DNA of 64,000 nucleotides from Candidatus Methylobacter oryzae (GCA_945861405.1 CAMAUL010000002.1:47506-111505); one strand, 5' to 3'; counted from the stretch's first letter, positions 16,087-24,912 are shown. Numbers and translations: made by a program. Notes: generated by a model not told the origin, from the sequence alone.

Positions 16087-16887
16087 TCACGACTGATTTT
16101 GATCTTGCAAGACAAAAATAATCGGCACTATGACCGAACTGGCTATAGGCGTTTCAGCGCGTTTGGCCGGTGTGAACCGCCATTGTTTGATGGCCTCAAT
16201 GGCCGATTCGTCAAGTATGTCATATCCACTGCTGCGTTCAATTTCGACCGCGTCGCTTAATCCTTCGTTGGATACTTGCACCCTTAGCATCACCTTACCT
16301 TGCCAGCCCATGCTTCTTGCTATAGAGGGATAGTCGGGTTTAGGGTTTTCTGCATAGTCGGCGTTAATATCGGCCTCGATAAACGGTGCGATTTTAGCGG
16401 TTGTTTCTTCGTTCGCCGCTGTAGCCATAACCTGCGCGTCTTGTACGGTGGGTTGCGCTTCAAGAACTTGCTTCGTTGGCGCAAAATAGGTCGGCTCCTG
16501 CACCACAGGCATTTTTTTAAGCGTTGGTTTGGGTTGCGTTTTTTTCGCGTGTAGTTTGGTTTTAGCAGGCGCTGGAGGAGGAGGAGGTGCGACCTTGGGC
16601 TTGGGTGCCGAGACAGGAATTATCGCCACTTCCATTACTATAGGACGGGCAGGCGTTATCTGTTCAGCAGAGAGCCGTAGCCATATCAAACCGATCCCAT
16701 GCAACAACAGCACCAAAATTGACACGGAGGCCATCATGTTGGCTGTTCGTTGCTTGGCAAACAGGCCAGCAAAAAACCGATTCGACCGCGAGCTATCGGA
16801 TTCCTTTATGTTGCCGCCGGGTGATGCCAGTTTGTTATCGGGCCAAATATCCCCAATCGCTGGTAAGTTGTTGTGCTGTTTTTTCAA
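16087..16887 (-). CDS. tonB: TonB protein dedicated to module C
   Basis: 266 residues. One membrane helix at about 51-70 (MASVSILVLLLHGIGLIWL) is followed by a proline/lysine-rich periplasmic span (APPPPPAPAKTKLHAKKTQP) and the TonB C-terminal domain (NPKPDYPSIARSMGWQGKV ... IERSSGYDILDESAIEAIKQW). The start appears to be TTG at 16887; no ATG lies before the membrane helix. It follows fecR C by 36 bp on the same strand, so fecI-fecR-tonB form an operon divergent from receptor C. It has no exbBD beside it and must use the set at 32356-33425 or another. Confidence 0.9.
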   Translation of the reverse strand: MKKQHNNLPAIGDIWPDNKLASPGGNIKESDSSRSNRFFAGLFAKQRTANMMASVSILVLLLHGIGLIWLRLSAEQITPARPIVMEVAIIPVSAPKPKVAPPPPPAPAKTKLHAKKTQPKPTLKKMPVVQEPTYFAPTKQVLEAQPTVQDAQVMATAANEETTAKIAPFIEADINADYAENPKPDYPSIARSMGWQGKVMLRVQVSNEGLSDAVEIERSSGYDILDESAIEAIKQWRFTPAKRAETPIASSVIVPIIFVLQDQNQS

Positions 16888-16923
16888 GTTATTTGTGGCG
16901 GAAACGAGAGACTCTAAACAGTA

Positions 16924-17910
16924 TCAGGAATGTAATATAACCAACCAAGGGCCTAACTGCGTGGAGTGGATCGGAAATGCTTTCTGCAATGCGTCCAACA
17001 CCGCCGTGTCGTCAATCGGAAACACACCGCTAACGCGCAACTGTTCAATATCGCCGCCTTTCAGCACAATCCGCGCCTTGGAATAGCGGTTTAGCTCGGC
17101 AACGACCTCGGCCAGCGGCTGATCCCGAAAAATAAGCTTGCCGCGCTGCCATGCGTTGAGCTGGTTAAGATTGACCGGCTCGGCCCGGTTTAACTCGCCG
17201 TGCCCTGCATAATGTAGGCGCTCGCCTTCCTCAACCCGTATCGGTTCGGCCCCTGACTTGCCCGGCAAGCTCACGCCTACCGCATGTTCGCTGACTGTTA
17301 CATCGACCGCGCCGGACGCCTGTTCGAACACCTCAAACACAGTCCCCAACGCACGGATGGCCGTATTGCCCGCCACCACCTCGAACGGACGGTCGGCATC
17401 TTTGGCAACCGTAAATTCAGCTTGGCCTTTTAGCAATACAACCCGCCTCAGTCCTCTGGACAGATCCAGCGAAATGGCCGTATCGGTATTCAAAAACACC
17501 GAACTGCCGTCGGACAGCACAACCTCTTTTTGTTCGCCGACAATCGTCGAATAATCGCTCAGCATCCAATCGGCCAGTGACGACCACGTCATCCAAACAC
17601 CTAACAATAAGGACGCGGCCATTGCCAATCCCTGGTTCCATGCGTTTCGTCGGGCAGCCCTGTTTTTTCGCACAGCACTTAGCCGTTGCGGCGGTACGTT
17701 GACGGTCTGCGTTTCCTTAAGCACCTTGGCTGCCGAGCCCCACAAGGCTTCCGCTTCCGCAAATGCCGTTTGGTGGGTGCTGTCCTGTTGAAGCCAGTGA
17801 TCGAATTCGCGCCGCGTATCGGCGCTCACCGAGCCTGAGCGCAACAGCACCAGCCAATCGATAGCCTCATCGGCAAGCGTCTCACCTGAATGTTCGGGTT
17901 CGGTATTCAT
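16924..17910 (-). CDS. FecR-type anti-sigma regulator, module C
   Basis: About 328 residues if started at MNTEPEHSGETLADEAIDW; the ATG at 17994, overlapping fecI by 11 bases, is an alternative and neither has a convincing RBS. DUF4880-type N-terminus (WLVLLRSGSVSADTRREFDH), membrane helix (GLAMAASLLLGVWMTW), FecR domain (LSDGSSVFLNTDTAISLDL; RPFEVVAGNTAIRALGTVF) and C-terminal STN-like region (DQPLAEVVAELNRYSKARI). It lies between fecI C and tonB C on the minus strand. Confidence 0.9.
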   Translation of the reverse strand: MNTEPEHSGETLADEAIDWLVLLRSGSVSADTRREFDHWLQQDSTHQTAFAEAEALWGSAAKVLKETQTVNVPPQRLSAVRKNRAARRNAWNQGLAMAASLLLGVWMTWSSLADWMLSDYSTIVGEQKEVVLSDGSSVFLNTDTAISLDLSRGLRRVVLLKGQAEFTVAKDADRPFEVVAGNTAIRALGTVFEVFEQASGAVDVTVSEHAVGVSLPGKSGAEPIRVEEGERLHYAGHGELNRAEPVNLNQLNAWQRGKLIFRDQPLAEVVAELNRYSKARIVLKGGDIEQLRVSGVFPIDDTAVLDALQKAFPIHSTQLGPWLVILHS

Positions 17911-17983
17911 CAACAAGGATTCTTTAGCGGGAAGGAGCAATAAAGATAAACCAAGGCGGCGCGGAAAGAAACCATTTCCTGAC

Positions 17984-18502
17984 TCAACGTTCATCGCGGC
18001 GAGCCCGGCAATGCTTCAGCGTTTTTGCGATACGCTTGCCGATCATCCGTTCCGACACGCCCAAGCGTTCGCCAATCTGGGCATAGGTCAAGCCTTCGAC
18101 TGCGCTCAGATACAACGCGGCGCGGCAGTCTTCCGGCAATTCCTCCAGCGCCGCCTGCACCAATTCCAAATCCTGCCAAATCATCGTCCTCTGTTCAGAA
18201 TCGGGATCATTACAGGGAACAAGCTCCAGAAAATCGACCTCATCGCTCTGACTGGGCGCATAGTGGGCGCGGACGCGTTCCTTGCGGACATGATCGACCA
18301 CCAGATTCCCGGCAATAGAAAACGCCAGCGCCCGGCGGTTTTGGGTCGGCGCGCGCTGCTCAGAGGCATGGAGACGCAAATAAGTCTCCTGGGCCAAGTC
18401 GGCTGCGGTAGCAGGACAGTTCAACCGACGCAAAAAAAAGCGGGTCAAATCGTCTCGTGTTTCCAAAAAGAAATGACCGAATGTTTCAATGGTAGAAATC
18501 AT
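17984..18502 (-). CDS. FecI-type ECF sigma factor, module C
   Basis: 172 residues: region 2 (ATAADLAQETYLRLHASEQR; FSIAGNLVVDHVRKERVRAH) and region 4 (LEELPEDCRAALYLSAVEGL, then QIGERLGVSERMIGKRIAKT). It is divergent from receptor C, unlike modules A, B and D. The GCGTGATATGCCGCA motif lies in the shared upstream region. Rich in GCC/CGC codons compared with fecI A and D. Confidence 0.92.
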   Translation of the reverse strand: MISTIETFGHFFLETRDDLTRFFLRRLNCPATAADLAQETYLRLHASEQRAPTQNRRALAFSIAGNLVVDHVRKERVRAHYAPSQSDEVDFLELVPCNDPDSEQRTMIWQDLELVQAALEELPEDCRAALYLSAVEGLTYAQIGERLGVSERMIGKRIAKTLKHCRARRDER

Positions 18503-18654
18503 ATTAATGTTTTGAGACAGGAACAGGTGTTAAACGACATAAAGCCAATAACGTTCCTGCTTATAGAGCAATTCTAATGCCACAATAAATACGCTAAAAA
18601 ACAATGACCTAAAAAAGCACAGCCAAAGAACTAGGTCATATAACCTATTTAGAT

Positions 18655-18669
18655 GCGTGATATGCCGCA
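18655..18669 (+). promoter_or_regulatory. GTGATATGCCGCA motif between fecI C and receptor C
   Basis: GCGTGATATGCCGCA followed by TTTTGCTA, about 150 bp from both the fecI C start and the receptor C start. It matches the 45441 copy over about 20 bases. Confidence 0.5.
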
Positions 18670-18818
18670 TTTTGCTATTTATGCTACAAATCGCAGTTAA
18701 GTATTCCAAATGGGTGGGCATAAAAAAACCGGTCGCCGGGTTCCTGATTTTTTGGCTGATACGTCTTCTGTTGTGTACGCCAAAAGTCGGCATCGTCATT
18801 CATCACTCAGGAGTTTTT

Positions 18819-21221
18819 GTGAAAAAAACAACCATACCCTATGCTTTAACGGCGCTGGCTTTCGCCCTCGCAAGCCATGCCGTCGCCGCAGAAAACCTGC
18901 AAGAGGCCGTCCATGCTTATGCAATACCGGCTGGAACATTGAACGAAGCACTGACTGAATTTGCCGATCAGTCCAATATCAAACTGGTGTTCAATGCCGA
19001 TTTAGCCAGAGGCATCAAAGCACCGGCGCTGAATGAAAAGCTGTCTGTCGACCAGGGGCTGAATAATCTATTGAAAAATTCCGGCCTGGTTTATCGTATT
19101 GTCGATAACAATACCGCCATCATTGAGTCCAAGCCTGTGCCGGAACAACTCAATAAGGCTGATCCGACCACGTTGAAACCGATGACGGTAAAAGGTAATA
19201 GGGATGTTGATCCAAATGATCCTTACAACAACGATTACAACCGTACCAATGCCAGCACCGCCACCAAGACCGATACACCGATCATGCAAACGCCAATGTC
19301 GATTAAGGTCGTGCCCAAAGCAGTGATGGATGATCAGCAAATCATTTTGTTTGATGATGCGGTTATTCGCAATGTGAGCGGTGTTCAGCGTAATTTCGGC
19401 TCCGGCGATTTATACCAGGGATTTATCGTCCGTGGATTTAGTTTGGGCCCCAATATCTATCGCGACGGCCTCCGGCAAAACACCGGATATTTCGAACCTG
19501 CCGGCATGGAGCGGGTTGAGGTATTAAAAGGCGCTGCGGCGATGCTGTATGGCCGCACTCAGCCGGGTGGCCTGGTCAATTACGTCACCAAGAAACCACT
19601 CGACCAAGCACACTATTCGCTTCAGCAACAATTCGGTTCTTACGATTTATATCGCACCACGGTTGATGCAACGGGTCCGATCACCAACGAAAAATCATTG
19701 TTGTACCGTTTAAATCTGGCATATTCGAGCAACAATTCGTTCCGCGATTACAATGAAAACGAGCGAATTTATGTCGCACCGTCGTTAACCTGGCGACTTT
19801 CGGATCAAACCGAAATGACCGTGCAGCTTGAACACCAGCATGATGATTATGTGATGGATTATGGTATTCCTGCGCTTGGCAACAGGTCGGCTCCGGTTCC
19901 CAAAGAGTTTTATGTCGGCGACGACCAAGTTAGAAATAGCTCGATGGATAGCAATCAGGTTGCCACGATTCTTTCGCACCGCTTCAATGACCAATGGAAA
20001 ATCGAACACAAATTTAATTGGCACCAGTGGACTCACGAATTTAACTCGATTTTCCCAGCAGGCAACTTAAATACCAACAACCGAACTATAAATCGGGCTT
20101 TGATGACGGGGCCGACAGACAGGGAAAGCTATGCGACCAATCTGGATATTTTGGGCGAGTTTGAGACGTTTGGCGTACAACACAAATTGTTGATAGGGGG
20201 CGATTACTTCAATCTTAAAACCGAATCAGATGACAACCGCTTTACTTATGGTGTCATACCCGCATTAGATATTTTTAATCCCAATAACCACTTGCTAAAT
20301 ATTAATACTGTCAACGCCATGCCAAACGATTTCTGGTGGAAGGATAAAGATGAATGGTATGGTATTTACGCTCAAGATCAAATCACTCTGTGGGATAAAT
20401 TACATCTGTTGATCGGCGCACGTTACGACATACTGACCTTTGGCACCGGCTGTTGCTCCGCGCCGGTTAGTATCGACGATAGAGAAGATAACAGATTGAA
20501 TCCTCGCTTTGGGATTGTTTATCAACCCTGGAAATGGCTATCTTTGTTCGGCAATTACGTGGAATCCATCGGTACAAATAATGGCTTAACACCTACTAAA
20601 ACGATCAATAAGCCGGAACTTGGCGTTCAATATGAGGCGGGATTTAAAACAGAGTTCTTTGACGGCCGTTTGTCTTCGAATGTCGCCTACTATCATTTGA
20701 CTAAGGAAAATATGTTGATTGGTGTACCGGGCTCGCTCTTTAAAACCCCCGTAGGTGAAGCGAGAAGCCAGGGAATAGAGGTTGATCTTACCGGAGAACT
20801 CACCGACTATTTGAGTTTGGTCGGCACCTATGCGTATACCGATGCTATTTTTACTAAAGACAATGAATTTCGGGGGAATCCATCTAAGCAAGGAAATCGT
20901 TTACCGAACGTCCCCGAACACTCCGGCAGTTTATGGCTGACTTTTCATCCGGACGAGCGTTTTAAGATCGGTGCCGGTATGTTTGCCCAAGGCCAGCGTG
21001 CAGGTGACAATAACAATACCTATGCTTTGCCCGGCTTTGTCCGCTTGGATACCATGGTATCTTATAATTGGAGGGTCGCTGGCTCGAAATTGACTACTCA
21101 GTTCAATGTTAACAATCTGTTGGATAAAGATTATTTTCGAGGCTCCTCATCGTCGGATAGATCTGGGGCATTCCCTGGAAATCCTATTACTTTTATCGGC
21201 TCTGTTCGTTTGGATTTCTAA
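18819..21221 (+). CDS. TonB-dependent siderophore receptor with STN signalling domain, module C
   Basis: 800 residues from the GTG at 18819 (CAGGAG five bases upstream), which opens a clean signal peptide (MKKTTIPYALTALAFALASH). The track's earlier start adds 54 residues overlapping a CGTCTTC promoter-like element (18762). STN domain about 28-105 (YAIPAGTLNEALTEFADQSN), TonB box PMTVKGN, linker DPNDPYNNDYNRTNASTAT, plug (KGAAAMLYGRTQPGGLVNYV) and barrel ending FIGSVRLDF. A CC pair in an outer loop (GTGCCSAPV) is shared in kind with receptor D (GACCAAYP) and absent from A and B. Confidence 0.92.
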   Translation: MKKTTIPYALTALAFALASHAVAAENLQEAVHAYAIPAGTLNEALTEFADQSNIKLVFNADLARGIKAPALNEKLSVDQGLNNLLKNSGLVYRIVDNNTAIIESKPVPEQLNKADPTTLKPMTVKGNRDVDPNDPYNNDYNRTNASTATKTDTPIMQTPMSIKVVPKAVMDDQQIILFDDAVIRNVSGVQRNFGSGDLYQGFIVRGFSLGPNIYRDGLRQNTGYFEPAGMERVEVLKGAAAMLYGRTQPGGLVNYVTKKPLDQAHYSLQQQFGSYDLYRTTVDATGPITNEKSLLYRLNLAYSSNNSFRDYNENERIYVAPSLTWRLSDQTEMTVQLEHQHDDYVMDYGIPALGNRSAPVPKEFYVGDDQVRNSSMDSNQVATILSHRFNDQWKIEHKFNWHQWTHEFNSIFPAGNLNTNNRTINRALMTGPTDRESYATNLDILGEFETFGVQHKLLIGGDYFNLKTESDDNRFTYGVIPALDIFNPNNHLLNINTVNAMPNDFWWKDKDEWYGIYAQDQITLWDKLHLLIGARYDILTFGTGCCSAPVSIDDREDNRLNPRFGIVYQPWKWLSLFGNYVESIGTNNGLTPTKTINKPELGVQYEAGFKTEFFDGRLSSNVAYYHLTKENMLIGVPGSLFKTPVGEARSQGIEVDLTGELTDYLSLVGTYAYTDAIFTKDNEFRGNPSKQGNRLPNVPEHSGSLWLTFHPDERFKIGAGMFAQGQRAGDNNNTYALPGFVRLDTMVSYNWRVAGSKLTTQFNVNNLLDKDYFRGSSSSDRSGAFPGNPITFIGSVRLDF

Positions 21222-21285
21222 ATCTGATCGGGGCGGGGTAACGTGTAATCCGTAGATGCTTAACGTTTTACGGCAACGGGTTTTA

Positions 21286-21334
21286 CCGGCTGAGCCTTTA
21301 ACGGTCATGGGCTCGGTCCGAGCTGGAATTCTAA
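21286..21334 (+). pseudogene. 3' remnant of a TonB-dependent receptor gene
   Basis: The DNA reads LPAEPLTVMGSVR and, after removing a single C, VEF-stop. That is the conserved receptor ending PG-PRTFMGSVKVEF found on receptors A, B and D. No upstream homology remains. The GGACGGGG hairpin that follows receptor genes lies 13 bases on, where it would be after an intact receptor. Confidence 0.65.
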
Positions 21335-21347
21335 CGGTATTCAAGCG

Positions 21348-21370
21348 GGACGGGGTTTGCAACCCCGTCC
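21348..21370 (+). repeat. GGACGGGGTT-TGC-AACCCCGTCC hairpin
   Basis: Perfect 10-bp stem with a TGC loop followed by TTAACGTTTT. Third and best copy of the receptor-associated hairpin; a partial fourth lies near 21807. Confidence 0.65.
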
Positions 21371-21533
21371 TTAACGTTTTCGCGATGTCTCTCGGCTGCG
21401 TTAATCAACGTGCAACTTGCGGACGAGGCAATATGCCCCGTTCGGCTCAGAAAGATCGTTCGCAACATTCTGAAAAATTTACTCTCGATTAGCGTTACCA
21501 ATCCTGCTCAGGTTAATTTCAACTTAAAGGTGC

Positions 21534-21559
21534 GGATTTCTACATCTTCAAACGTCTTA
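21534..21559 (+). promoter_or_regulatory. ECF-type promoter-like site 3 (orphan copy)
   Basis: GGATTT, 13 bases, CGTCTTATTA. It is part of a diverged copy of the region before the intact PepSY gene at 22798 and now drives only the 5' remnant. Confidence 0.6.
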
Positions 21560-21616
21560 TTAAGTGATGCTTGTTCGTTGTCGTAGCAACGAGTAGGAGC
21601 TTGATCCAATTTACGG

Positions 21617-21682
21617 GAAAAACATGAAACAATTTACGAGTGATTTACCATACGGTGAGGCATTTAACGGAGCAGTCATGTA
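21617..21682 (+). pseudogene. 5' remnant of a PepSY gene, cut off by a palindromic element
   Basis: Reading from the ATG at 21624 gives MKQFTSDLPYGEAFNGAVM and a stop, against MKRFAIDLPCGETLTDADAG in the intact gene at 22798. Upstream sequence is also shared with 22711-22800, including GGTTAATTTCAACTTAAAGG and the promoter. Homology ends where the GTAGGCCGGAATAAG element begins; that element supplies the stop codon. Confidence 0.75.
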
Positions 21683-21800
21683 GGCCGGAATAAGCCGGTT
21701 CGAGCGACAGCAAGAACTGGCGTTTCCGGCAAACACCACCCGGATTCGCCGGAAACGCCACCTCGCGCTACGCGCATTGGATGGCCTTATTCCGGCCTAC
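21680..21800. repeat. Palindromic MITE-like element
   Basis: Ends are a perfect 15-bp inverted repeat (GTAGGCCGGAATAAG / CTTATTCCGGCCTAC); inside is a second perfect 13-bp inverted repeat (TGGCGTTTCCGGC / GCCGGAAACGCCA). No ORF. About 121 bp, inserted at the broken PepSY 5' copy. The rest of 21801-22350 holds further short repeats (period-8 CTACGGAA three times at 22030) and no gene. Confidence 0.75.
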
Positions 21801-22070
21801 GCCTTCAAGCGGGACGGAGTTTGTTCGATGCCTCAACAAAGCGGTTACATTTAACCAACGCAAAACATTTCGGACGTAACAACAAGCCCCATCCGGCTCA
21901 AACGGTAAGGGTCGTAGGCTGGGTAGAGCAACGCGAAACCCAGCTTTGATGTAGCCTCGGTCGGGCAATATCTTTTCGTTGCCCGACATTTTGATGCATG
22001 TGAATGTCGGGCATAAACAGCATGCTCGACCTACGGAACTACGGAACTACGGAACTAAATGGTTTATCCT

Positions 22071-22358
22071 TTATGCCGCATGTTCCTTAAGCCATTCCTT
22101 CAGAGCCTCATTCATGCGGGTTTGCCAACCTTTACCTTGGGCGCGGAACGCCTCAAGCACAGCTTTATCAACACGCAAAGCGATTTGTGTTTTTTCAGAA
22201 CCGCTTGGTCTGCCTCGTCGTGTATGGGTTAACTCAATGCCTTTGCGCAATTCATCCGCAGTCGCCGGACGATCATCTTCGTCAATACCATCCCAAACAA
22301 AAAATCCGCTGGTGGGCGGTGTTTGCATTGCTTCTAAAATTTTTTCCCGATCAGTCAT
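22071..22358 (-). CDS. brnA: BrnA-type antitoxin
   Basis: 95 residues from the ATG at 22358 (AAAGAAG upstream); the track's start at 22448 lies inside brnT. Features are the SGFFVWDGIDEDDRPATADE segment and a C-terminal ribbon-helix-helix (GSEKTQIALRVDKAVLEAFR, then MNEALKEWL). BrnA binds BrnT and represses the operon. Start and BrnT stop overlap as ATGACTGA. Confidence 0.88.
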   Translation of the reverse strand: MTDREKILEAMQTPPTSGFFVWDGIDEDDRPATADELRKGIELTHTRRGRPSGSEKTQIALRVDKAVLEAFRAQGKGWQTRMNEALKEWLKEHAA

Positions 22359-22644
22359 CTTCTTTTGCAAGCCAGTCATAATATGCCTCTGATTCCAGTT
22401 GGCTAGCAGGACGAAAGCTAATAATGCGCGTCGCGCCTTGCCGATCAAGATGTACCACTGTCAAGACTGCTAAGCGGTTCATCACGTATGAAAACGATTG
22501 CGTTCTGGCTTCATTGTTACGAACAATAGCAATATCCAGTCGATAGTGTGAATTGAGCACTTGACCCGCATCAGCAAAATCTAACCCGTGTTTACTAAGA
22601 TTGGATTGTCGTTTAGTTTTGTCCCAGGCAAGCTTCGTTTTCAT
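22351..22644 (-). CDS. brnT: BrnT-type ribonuclease toxin
   Basis: 97 residues with the BrnT pattern: W-D-x-x-K-x-x-x-N-x-x-K-H-G-hydrophobic (WDKTKRQSNLSKHGLDFADA), a central TVVHL strand and RIISFRPASQLESEAYY, equivalent to the ISAR-A-x-x-E-R-x-x-Y segment. BrnT is a RelE-fold RNase. Toxin first, antitoxin second, 8-base overlap. It sits between the PepSY 5' remnant and the intact PepSY gene. Confidence 0.88.
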   Translation of the reverse strand: MKTKLAWDKTKRQSNLSKHGLDFADAGQVLNSHYRLDIAIVRNNEARTQSFSYVMNRLAVLTVVHLDRQGATRIISFRPASQLESEAYYDWLAKEDD

Positions 22645-22729
22645 GCGGATAATTGTATATGCAATTATTTAATGACTCAAGTTTTAACAGACACGTTCAT
22701 AACTCAGGTTAATTTCAACTTAAAGGTGC

Positions 22730-22755
22730 GGATTTTTACATCTTCAAACGTCTTA
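22730..22755 (+). promoter_or_regulatory. ECF-type promoter-like site 4, before PepSY D
   Basis: GGATTT, 13 bases ending CAAA, CGTCTTATTA. It lies about 43 bases before the PepSY ATG at 22798, the expected distance for a functional promoter and leader. Confidence 0.65.
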
Positions 22756-22797
22756 TTAGTAATGCTTGTTTATTGTAACGGACAGGGGCTTGATTTA

Positions 22798-24054
22798 ATG
22801 TACGGGAAAAGCATGAAACGATTTGCGATTGATTTACCATGCGGTGAGACGTTAACTGACGCAGATGCCGGACACCGGCGCCTGTTACACTTAAAAAAAC
22901 GCCGTAAACTTTGGCTAAGCGTGCATTTATGGCTGGGCTTGTTGCTAGGATTTTTCCTGGCGGTGTTTGGGCTCACCGGCAGTATTTTGGTATTTTACGA
23001 AGAAATCGATAATGTCTTGAATGCCGATTTAAGAATCGTACAAGCACCGGCGCAAGGCGAGACGGCTTTCCATGCTCTTGCAGAAATCCAGGCTATTGCT
23101 ATCGCGACCATGCCTCCACAGGCAAAATTGAGATTTGTCAATTATCCTGCCGATGCTACCTCTTCATATCGATTTGGCTTTATTATTCCTGCTGCTGTCG
23201 CGGATGAAAAAGACGAATGGCAGGTGCATGTTAATCCCTATACCGCGCAAGTGCTGGGTAAACATTTGATCAAGAAGGCTGAGGATATCTTCCCCAGCGC
23301 CTTTATTCCGTTTGTTTTCCGACTGCATTTTGCGTTGCTGGCCGGCGAAACAGGCGGAATTATCGTCGGCATCATGGGTGTCATTCTACTGTTTTCGGTG
23401 TTCACGGGCTTGATTGTGTGGTGGCCGTTAACGGGAAACTGGCGGCGTGTCTTGAGCATTAAACCCCGCGCCAGTGTTGAGCGCTTTAATCATGATTTGC
23501 ATCAGACCTCGGGGTTTTATACATTCCCGATTTTATTCGCAGTGCTGCTTTCAGGCGTTTACATGAATTTGCCCGACCAGTTTATGACGCTGGTCAAGCA
23601 GCTATCGCCCGGCACTCAGGGTTTTATGGATAACCCGCATTCGTTACCGGCGGTGGGTAAAAAACCGATTGATTTAACGCAGGCGTTAAATATTGTTCAA
23701 AGCCATTATCCTGAAGGTCGAGTGAATGGGCTGGGCGTTCCCGATGGCGAAACCGGCGTTTATCATATCGGCATCAGCGATGTACCGGGGCTTAGCCTGT
23801 TTTGGTCGGAGCGGCAAGTTATTGTCGACCAATACAATGGCACGATTTTGAAGGTACGAGATCCCAGCACCCGCAGTACCGCCGGACAAACCTTTATCGA
23901 ATGGCAATGGCCGTTACATAGCGGCAAGGCTTTCGGTTGGACGGGGCGGATTTTAGTGTTTTTGTCCGGCTTGGCTTGTCCGATATTATTTATTACCGGC
24001 CTGATTCGCTGGCTGCAAAAACGCCGGGCTAAATTGCATCACCATATAAATTAA
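22798..24054 (+). CDS. PepSY-associated membrane protein, likely ferric-siderophore reductase, module D
   Basis: 418 residues from the ATG at 22798 with AGGGG eight to nine bases upstream; the track's start at 22588 lies beyond the promoter and inside the brnT region. The fold matches the paralogue at 9433: TM1 (WLSVHLWLGLLLGFFLAVFG), YEEIDN, periplasmic span, central TM pair (GIMGVILLFSVFTGLIVWW; FPILFAVLLSGVYMNLP), EWQWPLHSG and the final TM with LIRWLQKRRAK. Likely reduces ferric siderophores in the periplasm. It stands before fecI D rather than after a receptor, so it may once have ended the module whose receptor remnant is at 21286. Confidence 0.85.
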   Translation: MYGKSMKRFAIDLPCGETLTDADAGHRRLLHLKKRRKLWLSVHLWLGLLLGFFLAVFGLTGSILVFYEEIDNVLNADLRIVQAPAQGETAFHALAEIQAIAIATMPPQAKLRFVNYPADATSSYRFGFIIPAAVADEKDEWQVHVNPYTAQVLGKHLIKKAEDIFPSAFIPFVFRLHFALLAGETGGIIVGIMGVILLFSVFTGLIVWWPLTGNWRRVLSIKPRASVERFNHDLHQTSGFYTFPILFAVLLSGVYMNLPDQFMTLVKQLSPGTQGFMDNPHSLPAVGKKPIDLTQALNIVQSHYPEGRVNGLGVPDGETGVYHIGISDVPGLSLFWSERQVIVDQYNGTILKVRDPSTRSTAGQTFIEWQWPLHSGKAFGWTGRILVFLSGLACPILFITGLIRWLQKRRAKLHHHIN

Positions 24055-24070
24055 GGCGCGCAGCTATGAC

Positions 24071-24090
24071 GGGCGACCGGCCGGTCGCCC
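24071..24090. terminator. Perfect 20-base palindrome after PepSY D
   Basis: GGGCGACCGG/CCGGTCGCCC, 17 bases after the stop. A strong GC stem without a T-run; a dispersed repeat or a terminator. Confidence 0.45.
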
Positions 24091-24171
24091 CTACAAGACT
24101 CTAAAAATCGCAGATACGGAGTTCAAAGCTTGCTTTGCCTACACGCGGACATGGAGCGCGGACACCAAAAC

Positions 24172-24208
24172 TGTGTGATATGCCGCAGTGGCTAAGGCAT
24201 ATCACACA
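24172..24208 (+). promoter_or_regulatory. Palindromic GTGATATGCC site upstream of fecI D
   Basis: TGTGTGATATGCC, 11 bases (GCAGTGGCTAA), GGCATATCACACA: a perfect 13-bp inverted repeat about 125 bp before the fecI D ATG. It has the same arms as the 5078 site before fecI A with a longer spacer and no T-run, which favours an operator over a terminator. Confidence 0.6.
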
Positions 24209-24333
24209 ATTATCTAGTTCTATATAAATTTGATAATTAGTCTCAAGCCTTGACAGAACTGCCTTCAGTGCTGCTGGCATCAAACTTGCTGTTATGTTTG
24301 ATTACAAAACGCCTAACTGCCTTCTTTTATGCT

Positions 24334-24840
24334 ATGAGCAATGTTGCTGCCATCACCCAACTTATCAAAATCTATGATCAGGAATTGCGCCGTGTGATGT
24401 ACAGGCGTTGCGGCTGCATTGAAACAGCTGCCGACATAGTTCAGGAAACCTATCAACGCATGATGGCTGGTAACCTTTGGCAACAAGCGGAAAATCCCCG
24501 CGCCCTGATGCACCGTATCGCCGCCAATTTGGCAACCGACTATGAGCGTCGCCACAAAGTCCGCAATCACTATGTCGATAATGTCGATTTCATTAATGAG
24601 GAACTACGGTCCAGCGACGGCATTGATCCTGAACAAACTATTGCTGCCCGTCAGCGTCTGGACAAGCTGGTCGAGGCGGTCAACCTGCTGCCGCCTAAAT
24701 GCCGGACGGTGTTTATGCTGCGTAAGTTTGAGGATCTGAGTCATGCCGAAATCGCCGCACGTCTGGACATATCCCGCAACATGGTGGAAAAACATTTGCG
24801 TAACGCCATACAGAAATTGCAGCAAATTGATGATTTATAG
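24334..24840 (+). CDS. FecI-type ECF sigma factor, module D
   Basis: 168 residues from the ATG at 24334 (MSNVAAITQLIKIYDQELRR). Region 2: IETAADIVQETYQRMMAGNL and HRIAANLATDYERRHKVRNH, where DYERRHK replaces the common DHLRRE. Region 4: VNLLPPKCRTVFMLRKFEDL and EIAARLDISRNMVEKHLRNA. fecR D follows 72 bp later; the receptor lies beyond a convergent DUF1640 gene. Confidence 0.92.
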   Translation: MSNVAAITQLIKIYDQELRRVMYRRCGCIETAADIVQETYQRMMAGNLWQQAENPRALMHRIAANLATDYERRHKVRNHYVDNVDFINEELRSSDGIDPEQTIAARQRLDKLVEAVNLLPPKCRTVFMLRKFEDLSHAEIAARLDISRNMVEKHLRNAIQKLQQIDDL

Positions 24841-24912
24841 CCGAAAAAACTCCTGTTTTTACAGGGCCATGCGTCCTATAATGGCAAGCGCTTAAACCCT
24901 AAACTCGCTCAG

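Noticed and set aside
18011-18577. Plus-strand ORF of 188 residues
   Set aside because: Antisense to fecI C, whose regions 2 and 4 are clear; no RBS and no recognisable domain.
24200-24260. Fur box before fecI D
   Set aside because: TTTGATAATTAG is AT-rich but does not give a 19-base Fur palindrome; none convincing was seen before the other fecI genes either.
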